This document shows, piece after piece, positions 51,105 through 59,838 of a stretch of 64,000 nt of DNA. This DNA comes from DATMGU01 sp035555315 (GTDB taxonomy: Bacteria; Pseudomonadota; Alphaproteobacteria; ATCC43930; CGMCC-115725): NCBI GenBank assembly GCA_035555315.1, contig DATMGU010000014.1, positions 1 through 64,000 on the forward strand. The letters are read 5' to 3'. The translations under genes and the position numbers were made by a program. Below the pieces are notes generated by a model. That model searched no databases and was not told the origin of the DNA. It was given only the letters and a program-made list of their open reading frames with translations. Each line of letters starts with the position of its first letter. Position 1 is the first letter of the stretch.

Positions 51105-51119
51105 TAGACGATCGGTCTA
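51105..51119. promoter_or_regulatory. AcuR-type operator, copy 4
   Basis: TAGAC-GATCG-GTCTA is identical to the copy at 42370-42384 and lies 16 bases after the acuR stop codon. No acrylate-type gene follows now; the next gene encodes a Fic protein 187 bases on. The site may be a leftover from a target gene lost or replaced. Confidence 0.55.
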
Positions 51120-51264
51120 GGCGGTTCACCCCTCCGCCGGCGCATCCCGTCGATGGAGCAAGTTCGTCGACGTATGGACACTCAGCAGGCCCGAACCTCG
51201 TCAGGTCGCGGCATGGAGCGGTCAAAGCTTAGCTGGGCGCGGGAGGCGCAATGCACCATAGGGA

Positions 51265-51300
51265 ACTATATCGCACCTCATTTTGACAGTGCGATATAGT
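51265..51300. promoter_or_regulatory. 12-bp perfect inverted repeat just before the Fic gene
   Basis: ACTATATCGCAC (51265-51276) and its exact complement GTGCGATATAGT (51289-51300) have a 12-base gap that contains part of a TTGACA (51283-51288). The second arm ends 5 bases before the GTG start. The layout is that of an autoregulatory operator over a promoter. The Fic protein itself has a C-terminal winged helix that might read it. Confidence 0.6.
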
Positions 51301-51305
51301 GTGAT

Positions 51306-52466
51306 GTGATACGCTATTCGGGTCGTCTGGAGGACCTCTTGCTATCTTTCATCCCCAGCCTGAAGCTCGAAAAGGCTTTGAAGTCGGTCCAGGCGGAATT
51401 GAATCGGCTTGGCGCCGAGTCGGCGCAGATGCAAGAAGCGGAGGCTTCATGGCTGCACCGCTGGGCGCTGATCAGCACCATCGGCGCATCGACCCGCATC
51501 GAAAATGCCGTCCTGACCGATGCCGAAATCGAGTGGGTTGATACCACATTGTCCCAGGACGGGCATGTCACGGCCTTCGAGGCGCACAAGCTGGCGATCT
51601 TCGACAAGCTATCGAAGGACCGCGAGCGGAGTGTCGAGGAGGTCGTGGGCTGCCGGGAGGTTCTGGGTCTCATCTATCTCCAGGCTGCCGAGTTGTTTCC
51701 ATTGACGGAGAGCGCCATCCGGGGGCTCCATCACACCTTGCTGAGCTTCTACCCGGCCGCCGCCTTTCATGCCGGCGGGTATAAGATCAGCCCGAATCAG
51801 GTGATCTCGCTCAATCACGACACAGGCGAACGCCGCGTCGTTCTCGATCCGGCCCCACCCGGGCCGCGAACCGATGCGGCCATGCGCGACCTGATCGGGT
51901 GGTACAATCAGACGATCCGCGAGCATCCCTGGCCGCTGCTGGTCGCGACCGAATTCGTGTTCCGTTTCCTGGCGATCCACCCGTTCCAAGACGGCAATGG
52001 CCGGCTCGGGCGTGCGTTGTTCCTGCTGGCGCTCATGCAAGGAGATGACTCGGATTTTGGTCGGGTGATCCGGTTCATCTCCATAGACCGTCAGATCGAA
52101 CGCCACCGTCCACTCTATTACAGCGTTCTGCAACAGGTCTCCGGGGGCCGTTTCCAAGACGATCCGAGGCTTTATCAGGTCGAGCCTCTGGTCTGGTTCT
52201 TTCTCAAAATGCTTGAGTTCGCTCTTGCCGATGTCGCCATCCTGCGCCACCGCTACGCGGCGTTGCAGCGTCTCTCGGAAAGCGCCGTCAAAGTGCTGGC
52301 CTGCTTCAAATCCGCCCCGGAACGCCGCCTTAAACTGGCCGACCTGATGGCTGAAACCGGGCTGGTCCGCCGAACGGTGCAGAATGCCCTGGTCGCTCTC
52401 ACCGAGGCGGGCCTGGTGCATCGTCGCGGGGCAGGGCCAGGAACTCGGTATCAACTCATATTTTAA
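51306..52466 (+). CDS. Fic-family AMPylase with C-terminal winged helix
   Basis: The 386-residue protein has the Fic active-site motif HPFQDGNGRLGR (225-236), whose His performs nucleotide transfer, and an inhibitory-helix motif STRIEN (62-67), fitting the (S/T)xxxE(G/N) class II rule. The C-terminal 60 residues (LKLADLMAETGLVRRTVQNA) look like a winged helix. Such proteins AMPylate cellular targets and are often self-inhibited. The start is a GTG without a clear ribosome site. It is convergent with the AraC gene, overlapping its end by 11 bases. Confidence 0.88.
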   Translation: MIRYSGRLEDLLLSFIPSLKLEKALKSVQAELNRLGAESAQMQEAEASWLHRWALISTIGASTRIENAVLTDAEIEWVDTTLSQDGHVTAFEAHKLAIFDKLSKDRERSVEEVVGCREVLGLIYLQAAELFPLTESAIRGLHHTLLSFYPAAAFHAGGYKISPNQVISLNHDTGERRVVLDPAPPGPRTDAAMRDLIGWYNQTIREHPWPLLVATEFVFRFLAIHPFQDGNGRLGRALFLLALMQGDDSDFGRVIRFISIDRQIERHRPLYYSVLQQVSGGRFQDDPRLYQVEPLVWFFLKMLEFALADVAILRHRYAALQRLSESAVKVLACFKSAPERRLKLADLMAETGLVRRTVQNALVALTEAGLVHRRGAGPGTRYQLIF

Positions 52467-53391
52467 CCCACGCCGTGTCAGGATCATTGCGCAGATCGTA
52501 GGGTGAATAACCGAACATCCGCTTGAAGGACTGGCTGCAGGATGTCCGAGAGCGATAGCCGTTTCGGGCCGCGATCGTCGTGAAGGGCAGGTCCGTGTCG
52601 ATCAGCGATCGGCGCACCCGATACAGGCGCCACCGGGTTAGATAGTCGAGCGGGGCCAGGCCCACGCGCATACGGAACCGTTCGGCGAAGGACGAGCGCG
52701 ACATGCCCGCCGCCACCGCGAGCCGCGCGACCGTCCAGTCGGCGGCGACATCGGCGTGGAAGCTTCTGAGCGCCTTGCCGATGCGTGGATCGGCGACGCC
52801 GGCAAGCCAACTCGCCTCCTCCGGTCCGGCGGTGGCGAGATGCGCGCGGAGCGCCTGGATGAGGAGGATGTCGGCGAGACGATCGACGATGACCGCCTCA
52901 CCCGGCGCCCCGCCGCCCGCTTCCGCCGCCAGGAGCTGGAGCGTCGCGCGGAGCGGGGCGGCGGCCTTCGACGCGGCGGTGATGTGGATGACGGGCGGCA
53001 GCGCCCCCCGCAGCCAGGCGGCGCCCTCCTCATCGAACAAGAAGCTGCCGCCGATCACGATTTTGTCCGGGGGACCGCCGCCCAAACGAACCACGCCGTC
53101 GGCACCCCGCGCCGTGGCGAAAAAGAGGTCGCCATCGATCTCGGGAACGTCCTCCGCATTGGCGGTGCGGTAGGGACGGCCATCGGTCAGGAGATAGCAG
53201 TCGCCCGCCTCCAAGCTGAGCGGTCGAGCATCGCCATCCACCCAGAGACGGACTTGTCCGGAGAGAACGGCGCCGAACTTGATATGATCGACGCCGCTGA
53301 ACCGCATCGCGTAAGGCCCTCGGCTTTCAAAGCGGACTTGCGCGGCACGCTCGACGGTCAACATGGTCAGCATGTCGGAGAGCGGGTCCAT
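52456..53391 (-). CDS. AraC-family regulator with cupin-type sensor domain
   Basis: The 311-residue protein has an N-terminal cupin-like domain (SGQVRLWVDGDARPLSLEAGD...LLTDGRPY) and two C-terminal AraC helix-turn-helices: WTVARLAVAAGMSRSSFAERFRMR and FTTIAARNGYRSRTSCSQSFKRMFG. I chose the ATG at 53389-53391 for normal length; the frame continues upstream inside the aldo/keto reductase region but that is antisense. It is divergent from the aldo/keto reductase at 53506, its probable target. Confidence 0.9.
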   Translation of the reverse strand: MDPLSDMLTMLTVERAAQVRFESRGPYAMRFSGVDHIKFGAVLSGQVRLWVDGDARPLSLEAGDCYLLTDGRPYRTANAEDVPEIDGDLFFATARGADGVVRLGGGPPDKIVIGGSFLFDEEGAAWLRGALPPVIHITAASKAAAPLRATLQLLAAEAGGGAPGEAVIVDRLADILLIQALRAHLATAGPEEASWLAGVADPRIGKALRSFHADVAADWTVARLAVAAGMSRSSFAERFRMRVGLAPLDYLTRWRLYRVRRSLIDTDLPFTTIAARNGYRSRTSCSQSFKRMFGYSPYDLRNDPDTAWVKI

Positions 53392-53505
53392 GAATGCCTT
53401 TCGGACGATTGGATACACAATGTGGATTAATGGAGACGTATGGTCCGGCGAACAAGCCCCATATCCCCTCTGACTGGACACTCCGCAACCAATTGGGGCT
53501 CGCTC

Positions 53506-54612
53506 ATGCAGTATCGTCAACTCGGCACCACCGGCATCTTCGTCTCGCGTCTCTGCCTGGGGGCGATGACCTTCGGCGGGCCGGAAAACGCCATCTCCAA
53601 CGCCATCGGCCGCCTGTCGCTCGCAGACACCGATCGCATCGTCGCCGCGGCCCTCGATGACGGCATCAACTTCATCGACACCGCCGACGTCTACGGTGCC
53701 GGTGCTTCCGAAAGCCTGCTGGGCGACGTCCTGAAGGGGCGGCGGAACGACGTCGTGCTGGCGACGAAGGCGAGCGGACGGGTCGGCCCGGGGCCGAACG
53801 ACGTCGGCCAGTCGCGGCTGCACATCATGCAGGCGCTCGAAGCGAGCCTCGGCCGGCTGAAGACGGACCATATCGACCTCTACCAGATCCATAATTTCGA
53901 CCGTCTGACCCCGCTCGAAGAGACGCTTGGTGCGCTCGACGATGCCGTGCGTCAGGGCAAGGTCCGCTATATCGGCTGTTCGAACCTCGCCGCGTGGCAG
54001 GTCATGAAGGCGCTCGGCATCTCCGAACGCCGGCTGCTCGCGCGCTTCGTATCCGTGCAGGCTTATTATTCTCTGGCCGGCCGGGATGTGGAGCGCGAGC
54101 TGGTGCCGGCCATCGCCGACCAGGGGCTGGGCCTGTTGTGCTGGAGCCCGCTGGCCGGCGGGCTGCTCTCGGGCAAATTCGATCGCAGCGGCGCTACGGA
54201 AAAGGGGTCGCGGCGTGACGCGCGAGGGGTGGAGAATCAGTTCCCGCCGGTCGACGAGGCCCAGGCGTTCGACATCATCGACGTTCTGAAGGAGATCGCC
54301 GGGCGCCACGGTGCCAGCGCGGCGCAGGTGGCGCTCGCATGGCTGCTGGCCCAACCGGCTGTGACCAGCGTCATCATCGGCGTGAAGCGCGTCGATCAGC
54401 TTGCCGACAACCTCGCCGCCATCGACCTCGAACTGACCGAGGACGACCTCGCAAGCCTCGACACGGTGAGCCGCACTGCGCCAACCTATCCGGGCTGGAT
54501 GCAGAGCTATCGCGCCAGAGCGCGCGTTCCGGGAGGCCACCCATTCGACGGTCCGAGCTGGGGTCCGGGCGATGGGCCCTTCCCGACGGTTCTTAAAAGG
54601 AGGCCCGCATGA
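53506..54612 (+). CDS. aldo/keto reductase
   Basis: The 368-residue TIM-barrel protein has the catalytic tetrad Asp58, Tyr63, Lys88 and His129 (FIDTADVY, ATKAS, YQIHNFD) and the C-terminal NADP-binding SVIIGVKRVDQLADNLAAIDLE. I chose ATG 53506 (MQYRQLGTTG), the normal family start; the frame is open from 53440 but that part lacks similarity. Its stop overlaps the next gene's start by 4 bases. It probably reduces aldehydes under control of the divergent AraC protein. Confidence 0.9.
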   Translation: MQYRQLGTTGIFVSRLCLGAMTFGGPENAISNAIGRLSLADTDRIVAAALDDGINFIDTADVYGAGASESLLGDVLKGRRNDVVLATKASGRVGPGPNDVGQSRLHIMQALEASLGRLKTDHIDLYQIHNFDRLTPLEETLGALDDAVRQGKVRYIGCSNLAAWQVMKALGISERRLLARFVSVQAYYSLAGRDVERELVPAIADQGLGLLCWSPLAGGLLSGKFDRSGATEKGSRRDARGVENQFPPVDEAQAFDIIDVLKEIAGRHGASAAQVALAWLLAQPAVTSVIIGVKRVDQLADNLAAIDLELTEDDLASLDTVSRTAPTYPGWMQSYRARARVPGGHPFDGPSWGPGDGPFPTVLKRRPA

Positions 54613-55683
54613 AGGCTTGGCGGCTGGAGCGGCTTGGAGGGGAACTCAGCCTGAAAGACGTACCCATGCCGGAGCCGCGCCCTGGCAGCGTGCTGGTACG
54701 GATCGAGGCGTCGGTGCTGATGTCGTACCTGAAGCCTTACATCGAGGGCAAATTGCCTGTTTACAACCCGCCGCCGGGCCCGTTCACCCTCGGCACCAAT
54801 GGGGTCGGGGTCGTGGAGGCGGTTGGCCGTGATGTCTGGCACCTCAAGCCGGGGCAGCGCGTGGTGCTCTCGTCGCATTTCGTCGCTCGCGAGAATGTCG
54901 AGGATCCGGCGCAGATCCTCATCGGCCTGACGTCGGGCGCGGGCGCGGAACCCGTTCTGGCGGACTGGCCGGACGGAACCCTCGCCGAATATGCGCTGAT
55001 GCCCGTCGAGGCGGTTACGCCCGTGGATGGGCTGGACCATCTCGATGCCACTCACCTCGCGGCCGTCAGCCGCTGCGTCGTTCCTTATGGCGGCCTGCTC
55101 AGAGGCCGGCTCGCGGTGGGTGAGACGCTTGTCGTGAACGGTGCCACGGGTGCCTACGGCACCGCCGCCGTGTTACTCGGGATCGCGATGGGGGCAGCCC
55201 GCGTGATTGCCGCCGGGCGCAAGCCGGCGGCGTTGGAAGCGGTGGCCCACGCCGGCGGGCCGCGCGTTTCGACCGTGGCGCTGACCGGCGACGTGCAGGC
55301 GGACGCGGGCACGCTCCGCGCAGCCTCCGGTGGCGGCGCTCACATGGCATTTGACATGGTGGGGCAGGCCGGCGATCCCAACTCCCAACTCCACACTCGC
55401 GGCACTTCGCAGCCTGCGTCGCGGCGGCAGGCTCGTGCTGATGGGGAGCATGACGACCGACCTGCCGGTCCCCTACACCGCGGTGATGCTGAACAGTTGG
55501 GAAATTATCGGCCAGTTCATGTATCCGGCGGATGCCTATCGACGGTTGCTCGACTTGTTACGCGGCGGCCTGCTCGACATCAGCCCGATCCGCCCGCGCG
55601 CGTATCCGCTCGCGGCGCTGCCGGAAGCCATGGAAGCCGCGGCCTCGGCCGGCAATCTCGACTATGTCGTGATGCGGCCGTAG
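54609..55683 (+). pseudogene. zinc-free alcohol dehydrogenase/quinone-oxidoreductase (MDR) gene broken by a 7-bp duplication
   Basis: The first frame encodes the MDR N-terminal domain and cofactor fold (MKAWRLERLGGELSLKDVPM, GTNGVGVVEAVGRDVWHLKPGQR, VNGATGAYGTAAVLLGIAMGAARVIAAGR), up to FDMVGQAGDPNS. The remainder (LAALRSLRRGGRLVLMGSMT...PEAMEAAASAGNLDYVVM) is in another frame, ending at 55683. The shift comes exactly at CCCAACTCCCAACT (55377-55390), where a 7-bp unit is doubled. Removing one copy restores a protein of about 350 residues, the family length. It is either a fresh pseudogene or a phase-variable gene. Coupled by ATGA to the aldo/keto reductase. Confidence 0.85.
55377..55390 (+). 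repeat. 7-bp tandem duplication causing the frameshift
   Basis: CCCAACT occurs twice in a row (55377-55383 and 55384-55390). With one copy the downstream codons read D-P-N-S-T-L-A-A-L, matching the family; with two, the frame is lost. Slipped-strand events could revert it. Confidence 0.85.
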
Positions 55684-55690
55684 CGCCCTA

Positions 55691-56671
55691 TCAGAAATCG
55701 TCGGCGCCGAGCGTCCGGAACGTCTCGGCCAGTTGCGGGGAAATCGGCAGGTTGATCAACTCCCCGGTAGGCGAGGGCTGCAGGAACCATTTCCGGTAGG
55801 TGCCTGTCAGGAGGCGGCTTTGCGCCATCGTCGTAAAGGCCCGCGTCACGGCGGCGGCCATCAGCGGATCGTCCTTGCGGAACATGATGCCGTAGGGCTC
55901 GTAAGTGATGAAATCGCCGACCACTGCCATCGTCGCTTCGGCCTTCTTGGCGGCGATGAAGCCGTAGAGCAGCACGTCGTCGGTCGCGAAGGCATCCGCC
56001 TTGCCGGCGGCGAGCAGGCCGTAGGATTCGTCGTGATCATGGGCGGCGACGATCGTGATGCCGAGCTTGTATTTGTCGTTGAGCAGCTTCATCGCCGTCT
56101 CGTTGGTGGTGCCCGATGTCACCACCAGCGTCTTGCCCGTCAAATCTCTGTAGGAACCGATGCCCGACCCTCGCTTCACCATGAGCTTGGTGCCGGCGAC
56201 ATAGGTGATCGGCGAAAAGGCCACGCTCTTCTGGCGCTCGATATTGCTGGTTGTCGAGCCGCATTCGAGATCGACCTTGCCGGACATGACCGCGTCCATG
56301 CGGGTATCGGCGGTCACCGGCGCGTAGGCGATTCGCGTCGGGTTGCCGTTCAATTCGCGGACGATCTCATCGACGATCCCCGAGCACAGATCGATCGCAT
56401 AGCCGAGAGGCCGCGGCGAGTCCTTCCGCACATAGGAGAAAGGAAACGACGCGTCGCGATAGCCGATCGTGACGACGCCGCTCTCCCGCACTTTCTTCAA
56501 GGTGCCGGAAAGCACCACGGGTGTGGTCTCTTCGGTCGCCGTGGGCGGTGCCGTGAGATCGGCCCCGTTGGTATCCTCGGCGACGGCGCAACCGGCCGTC
56601 ACCGCCATGAGGCCGGCGGCGAGCACGGTAGCCAGTCCAACCCCGACAGCCAATCCAAAGATGTTCCGCAC
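55691..56671 (-). CDS. amino-acid ABC-type solute-binding protein (glutamate/aspartate-like), orphan
   Basis: The 326-residue protein has an N-terminal export signal (residues 1 to about 30, with a Cys at 28). The family-3 binding-protein core follows: GVVTIGYRDASFPFSYVRKD, GYAIDLCSGIVDEIV, DLECGSTTSNIERQKSVAFS and the closing TGTYRKWFLQPSP. This is the GltI/aspartate-glutamate pattern. No ABC permease or ATPase is near. It lies 30 bases after a DAACS symporter gene on the same strand, so both are probably co-transcribed. Whether it feeds that symporter, an ABC transporter elsewhere, or a sensor is unknown. Confidence 0.88.
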   Translation of the reverse strand: MRNIFGLAVGVGLATVLAAGLMAVTAGCAVAEDTNGADLTAPPTATEETTPVVLSGTLKKVRESGVVTIGYRDASFPFSYVRKDSPRPLGYAIDLCSGIVDEIVRELNGNPTRIAYAPVTADTRMDAVMSGKVDLECGSTTSNIERQKSVAFSPITYVAGTKLMVKRGSGIGSYRDLTGKTLVVTSGTTNETAMKLLNDKYKLGITIVAAHDHDESYGLLAAGKADAFATDDVLLYGFIAAKKAEATMAVVGDFITYEPYGIMFRKDDPLMAAAVTRAFTTMAQSRLLTGTYRKWFLQPSPTGELINLPISPQLAETFRTLGADDF

Positions 56672-56701
56672 CGATGTCTCCCCTGACCGGTCGAGCGACG
56701 C

Positions 56702-57970
56702 TTAGGCGTGGGCCGGTTTCGGTAAGGCGTCGATTTCGGCGTCGTCCTTCGCCGGTCCGAGATCCTTCTCGAATTTGGCGACCGCGGAGGCCGCCAGCGA
56801 GTTGCCGATCACATTGGTCGCACTGCGGCCCATATCCAGGAATTGGTCGATGCCCAGAATGAGCAGCAGCCCGGCCTCGGGTATGCCGAACTGCTTCAAG
56901 GTCGCGAGGATCACCACGAGCGAGGCGCGCGGCACGCCGGCGACGCCCTTCGAAGTGAGCATCAGGACGGCCGCCATCGCGAGTTGCTTGCCGAGCGGCA
57001 TGTCGACGCCATAAGCCTGCGCGATGAACATGGTCGCGAAGGTGCAATAGGCCATCGTGCCGTCGAGATTGAAGGAATAGCCGAGCGGCAGGACAAAGCT
57101 CGCGATCTTCTTCGATACGCCGAACCTTTCGAGCTGATCCAGGATCTTCGGGTAGGAGGCCTCCGAGCTCGCCGTCGAGAAGGCGAGCAGGAAGGGCTCG
57201 TACATCCGCTTGATGAGATCGAACATCCGCGTTCCGAGGGTCAGATACCCGACGGCGACGAGGATCATCCAGAGGATGAACAGCGTGAGATAGAACCCGC
57301 CGAGGAATTTGGCGAAGTTCAACAGGATGCCGGGCCCCGATTTGGTGATGACCGATGCCACCGAGGCGCAGACGGCGATGGGCGCCAATTTCATCACATA
57401 GCCGGTGATCTTCAGCATCATATGCGAGACGTAATCGGCGAGTTCGATCAATGGCTTGCCGCGCTCGCCCAAGGCCATGATGGCGACGCCGGCGAAGATG
57501 GCGAACACGACGATTTGCAAGATCTCGCCCTCGGCGAGGGCTTTGAAGATCGAGGTCGGCACCACGTGATCGACGAAATTCTCGATGCTGAAGGCCGCTG
57601 TCGAGAGGTTGGCGGTATTGGCGCCTTGATCGGCGATGACGATGCCGACGCCCGGCTGCAGCAGGTTCACCATGAACAGGCCGAGCAGCAGCGAAACGAT
57701 CGAGGCGCAGACGAACCAGGCCATCGTCTTGGCGCCAACCCGGCCGACGGTCGCCGCGTCACCCATATGCCCGATGCCGACCACCAGGGTCGAGAGCACC
57801 AGCGGCCCGATGATCATCTTGATGAGCTTCAGGAACACCGAGCTGATGAGCGACATGTATTTGGCGACATCGGCCGCCGTCGCCTTATCGGGGAATGAAT
57901 AGAAAGAGGTGACTCCGAGCACGATGCCGAGCAGCAGCCCGATCATCACGTAGAAGAAATTCTTGTTCAA
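56702..57970 (-). CDS. dicarboxylate/amino-acid:cation symporter (DAACS, DctA/GltP family)
   Basis: The 422-residue protein has about eight membrane segments plus the family's re-entrant motifs: the serine-rich STASSEASYPKILDQLERFGV and the SFNLDGTMAYCTFATMFIAQA signature. The final GRSATNVIGNSLAASAVAK holds the substrate-binding Asp/Arg region. I chose the TTG at 57968-57970, preceded by GAGGGGG; ATG further upstream would add a basic tail. These carriers import glutamate, aspartate or C4-dicarboxylates with sodium or protons. First gene of a pair with the orphan binding protein. Confidence 0.9.
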   Translation of the reverse strand: MNKNFFYVMIGLLLGIVLGVTSFYSFPDKATAADVAKYMSLISSVFLKLIKMIIGPLVLSTLVVGIGHMGDAATVGRVGAKTMAWFVCASIVSLLLGLFMVNLLQPGVGIVIADQGANTANLSTAAFSIENFVDHVVPTSIFKALAEGEILQIVVFAIFAGVAIMALGERGKPLIELADYVSHMMLKITGYVMKLAPIAVCASVASVITKSGPGILLNFAKFLGGFYLTLFILWMILVAVGYLTLGTRMFDLIKRMYEPFLLAFSTASSEASYPKILDQLERFGVSKKIASFVLPLGYSFNLDGTMAYCTFATMFIAQAYGVDMPLGKQLAMAAVLMLTSKGVAGVPRASLVVILATLKQFGIPEAGLLLILGIDQFLDMGRSATNVIGNSLAASAVAKFEKDLGPAKDDAEIDALPKPAHA

Positions 57971-58546
57971 ATCCGCCCCCTCGCCCGTTCGCCGCCACGT
58001 ATGCCGCCGGTTGTGTGCCGCCGATGCCACGCAAAGGCTATGCCTACAAGCGGGGGGCCGTCTCCTGTCCGACCCCCGCTGACACAAAACTGCCACATTG
58101 TTTCTCGGGTGGCGAGGGGCGTGCGGCTTGGCTCGTCGAATCGCCGTGTGGGGGGCCTTCGGCGCGGCGAGATAATACATCGTGGCGGAGTAATCGGCCG
58201 TGGTCGGCGGGCGGTGGATACTACTTTCGGAGTATTCGTCCGGGTTTCCGGCGGCATCGGCTTGACAGGCCGGCGACCCCCGCAGCAGGCTTGTTGGGCG
58301 GAGGTACTCGGCCCGTTACCGCTTATCGGACCGACTCCAGCGCCATGGACATTCGACCGACCTACTCACTGTTTGATGGGGGTGTCCGAACAACCAATAG
58401 CATCGCGATCCCACCGAGAACCGATGACGCGGTCGAGAGCCTTTTCCGATGGTCTCACATCGCCCGCGATCAGCGACGCGGCCGCGAGGGCATTCCAAAC
58501 TCCACGGGCATTCCAAACACAAAGCCATAAAAAAGGGAGGGGACCC
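57971..58546. other. 576-base divergent intergenic region
   Basis: The gap separates the leftward DAACS pair from the rightward sorbosone-dehydrogenase pair and must hold both promoters. Only short antisense-type frames are present. GGGCATTCCAAAC is repeated near 58488 and 58507 shortly before the rightward gene. Nothing else is convincing. Confidence 0.4.
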
Positions 58547-59830
58547 ATGAACCACGACACATCGCGCGGATCTTCCAGGCGTTGGCTAGCTGTGATCGCG
58601 CCCATCCTGTTCGCGGCCTCATTGGCCGCGGGCTTATCGACCTCCGCCGGCGCGCAGGAACTCAAGCACTACGATTCCTCAGGCAAGGGCTTCTGGCAGA
58701 AGCCGCCGCCGGACTGGTTCCTGGGTGATGAAACGAGCGACCAGAAAGGATTGTCGCCGCCGCCCAATCCGGCGCTCCCGACCTCGCTCGACGAGCTCAA
58801 CGCCAACCTCAAGAATATCAAGTTGCCGCCAGGCTTCTCGATCGCGGTCTATGCCAGCGGCCTTCCCGAAGCCCGGCAGATGGCGTTCGGTGACAAGGGG
58901 ACGCTGTTCGTCGGCTCGTTCGGAGCGACCAACGTCTATGCCGTGGTCGACCAGGACGGCAAAAAAGTCGTCAAAACGATCGTGAAGGGGCTCAACATGC
59001 CTACCGGAGTCGCCTTTCGGGACGGCGCGCTCTATGTCGTGGCGATAGACAAGATCCTGCGGTTCGACAATGCCGAGGCGAATCTGGACCATATGCCGGA
59101 GCCGGTGGTGGTCTACGACGACATGCCGTCCTACGCGGCGCATGGCTGGAAATACCTGGTGTTCGATAAGGCCGGCTGGGTCTACGTCCCGTTCGGCCCG
59201 CCGTTCAATATCGGCAACCCGCCCAGCAGCGTCTCGCAAGTGCGCCGCATCGACCTCACGACGGGCGCCGCCGAAATTGTCGCACTCGGTGTCCGCAACA
59301 GCGTGGGAGGCGACATCGACCCACGGACCGGCCAGTACTGGTTCACCGAGAACGCCCGCGACTGGATCAGCGACGATCTGCCCAGCGACAAGTTGAACCA
59401 CATCACCAAGGTAGCGCAGCATTTCGGCTATCCCTATTGCCACCAGGGTGACCTGCCGGATCCGAAATTCGCGCAAGGCCACACATGCAGTGAATTCACC
59501 CCGCCCGTGGCGAATCTGGGCGCGCATGTCGCACCGCTCGGAATGAAGTTCTATACCGGCAAGCAGTTCCCGCCCGAATATCAGAACAACATCTTCATCG
59601 CCGAGCACGGGTCCTGGAATCGTCACAACTACCAGGGAGGGCGGATCGAGCGGATGGTGGTCGATGCCGACGGCAGCAATCCGCATGAAGAGACATTCGC
59701 CTCCGGCTGGATCAAAGGCCCCCGCGAATATACCGGCCGACCGGATGACGTGATCGTGGCGGCGGATGGCTCGATGCTGATTTCCGACGACTGGGCCGGA
59801 GCGGTCTACCGCATCAGCTATACGCAATAG
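58547..59830 (+). CDS. sorbosone dehydrogenase-like PQQ-type sugar/aldehyde dehydrogenase
   Basis: The 427-residue protein has a signal peptide (residues 1-34, ending STSAGA). A six-bladed propeller follows, in which LPPGFSIAVYASGLPEARQMA, GLNMPTGVAFRDGALYVV, VRNSVGGDIDPRTGQYWFTEN, NNIFIAEHGSWNR and ADGSMLISDDWAGAVYRISY mark the sorbosone-dehydrogenase/GDH-B family. These periplasmic quinoproteins oxidise sugars or aldehydes. The start is ATG 58547 after AAGGGAGGGG. The cytochrome c gene follows 8 bases later as probable electron acceptor. Confidence 0.88.
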   Translation: MNHDTSRGSSRRWLAVIAPILFAASLAAGLSTSAGAQELKHYDSSGKGFWQKPPPDWFLGDETSDQKGLSPPPNPALPTSLDELNANLKNIKLPPGFSIAVYASGLPEARQMAFGDKGTLFVGSFGATNVYAVVDQDGKKVVKTIVKGLNMPTGVAFRDGALYVVAIDKILRFDNAEANLDHMPEPVVVYDDMPSYAAHGWKYLVFDKAGWVYVPFGPPFNIGNPPSSVSQVRRIDLTTGAAEIVALGVRNSVGGDIDPRTGQYWFTENARDWISDDLPSDKLNHITKVAQHFGYPYCHQGDLPDPKFAQGHTCSEFTPPVANLGAHVAPLGMKFYTGKQFPPEYQNNIFIAEHGSWNRHNYQGGRIERMVVDADGSNPHEETFASGWIKGPREYTGRPDDVIVAADGSMLISDDWAGAVYRISYTQ

Positions 59831-59838
59831 CGACAATC

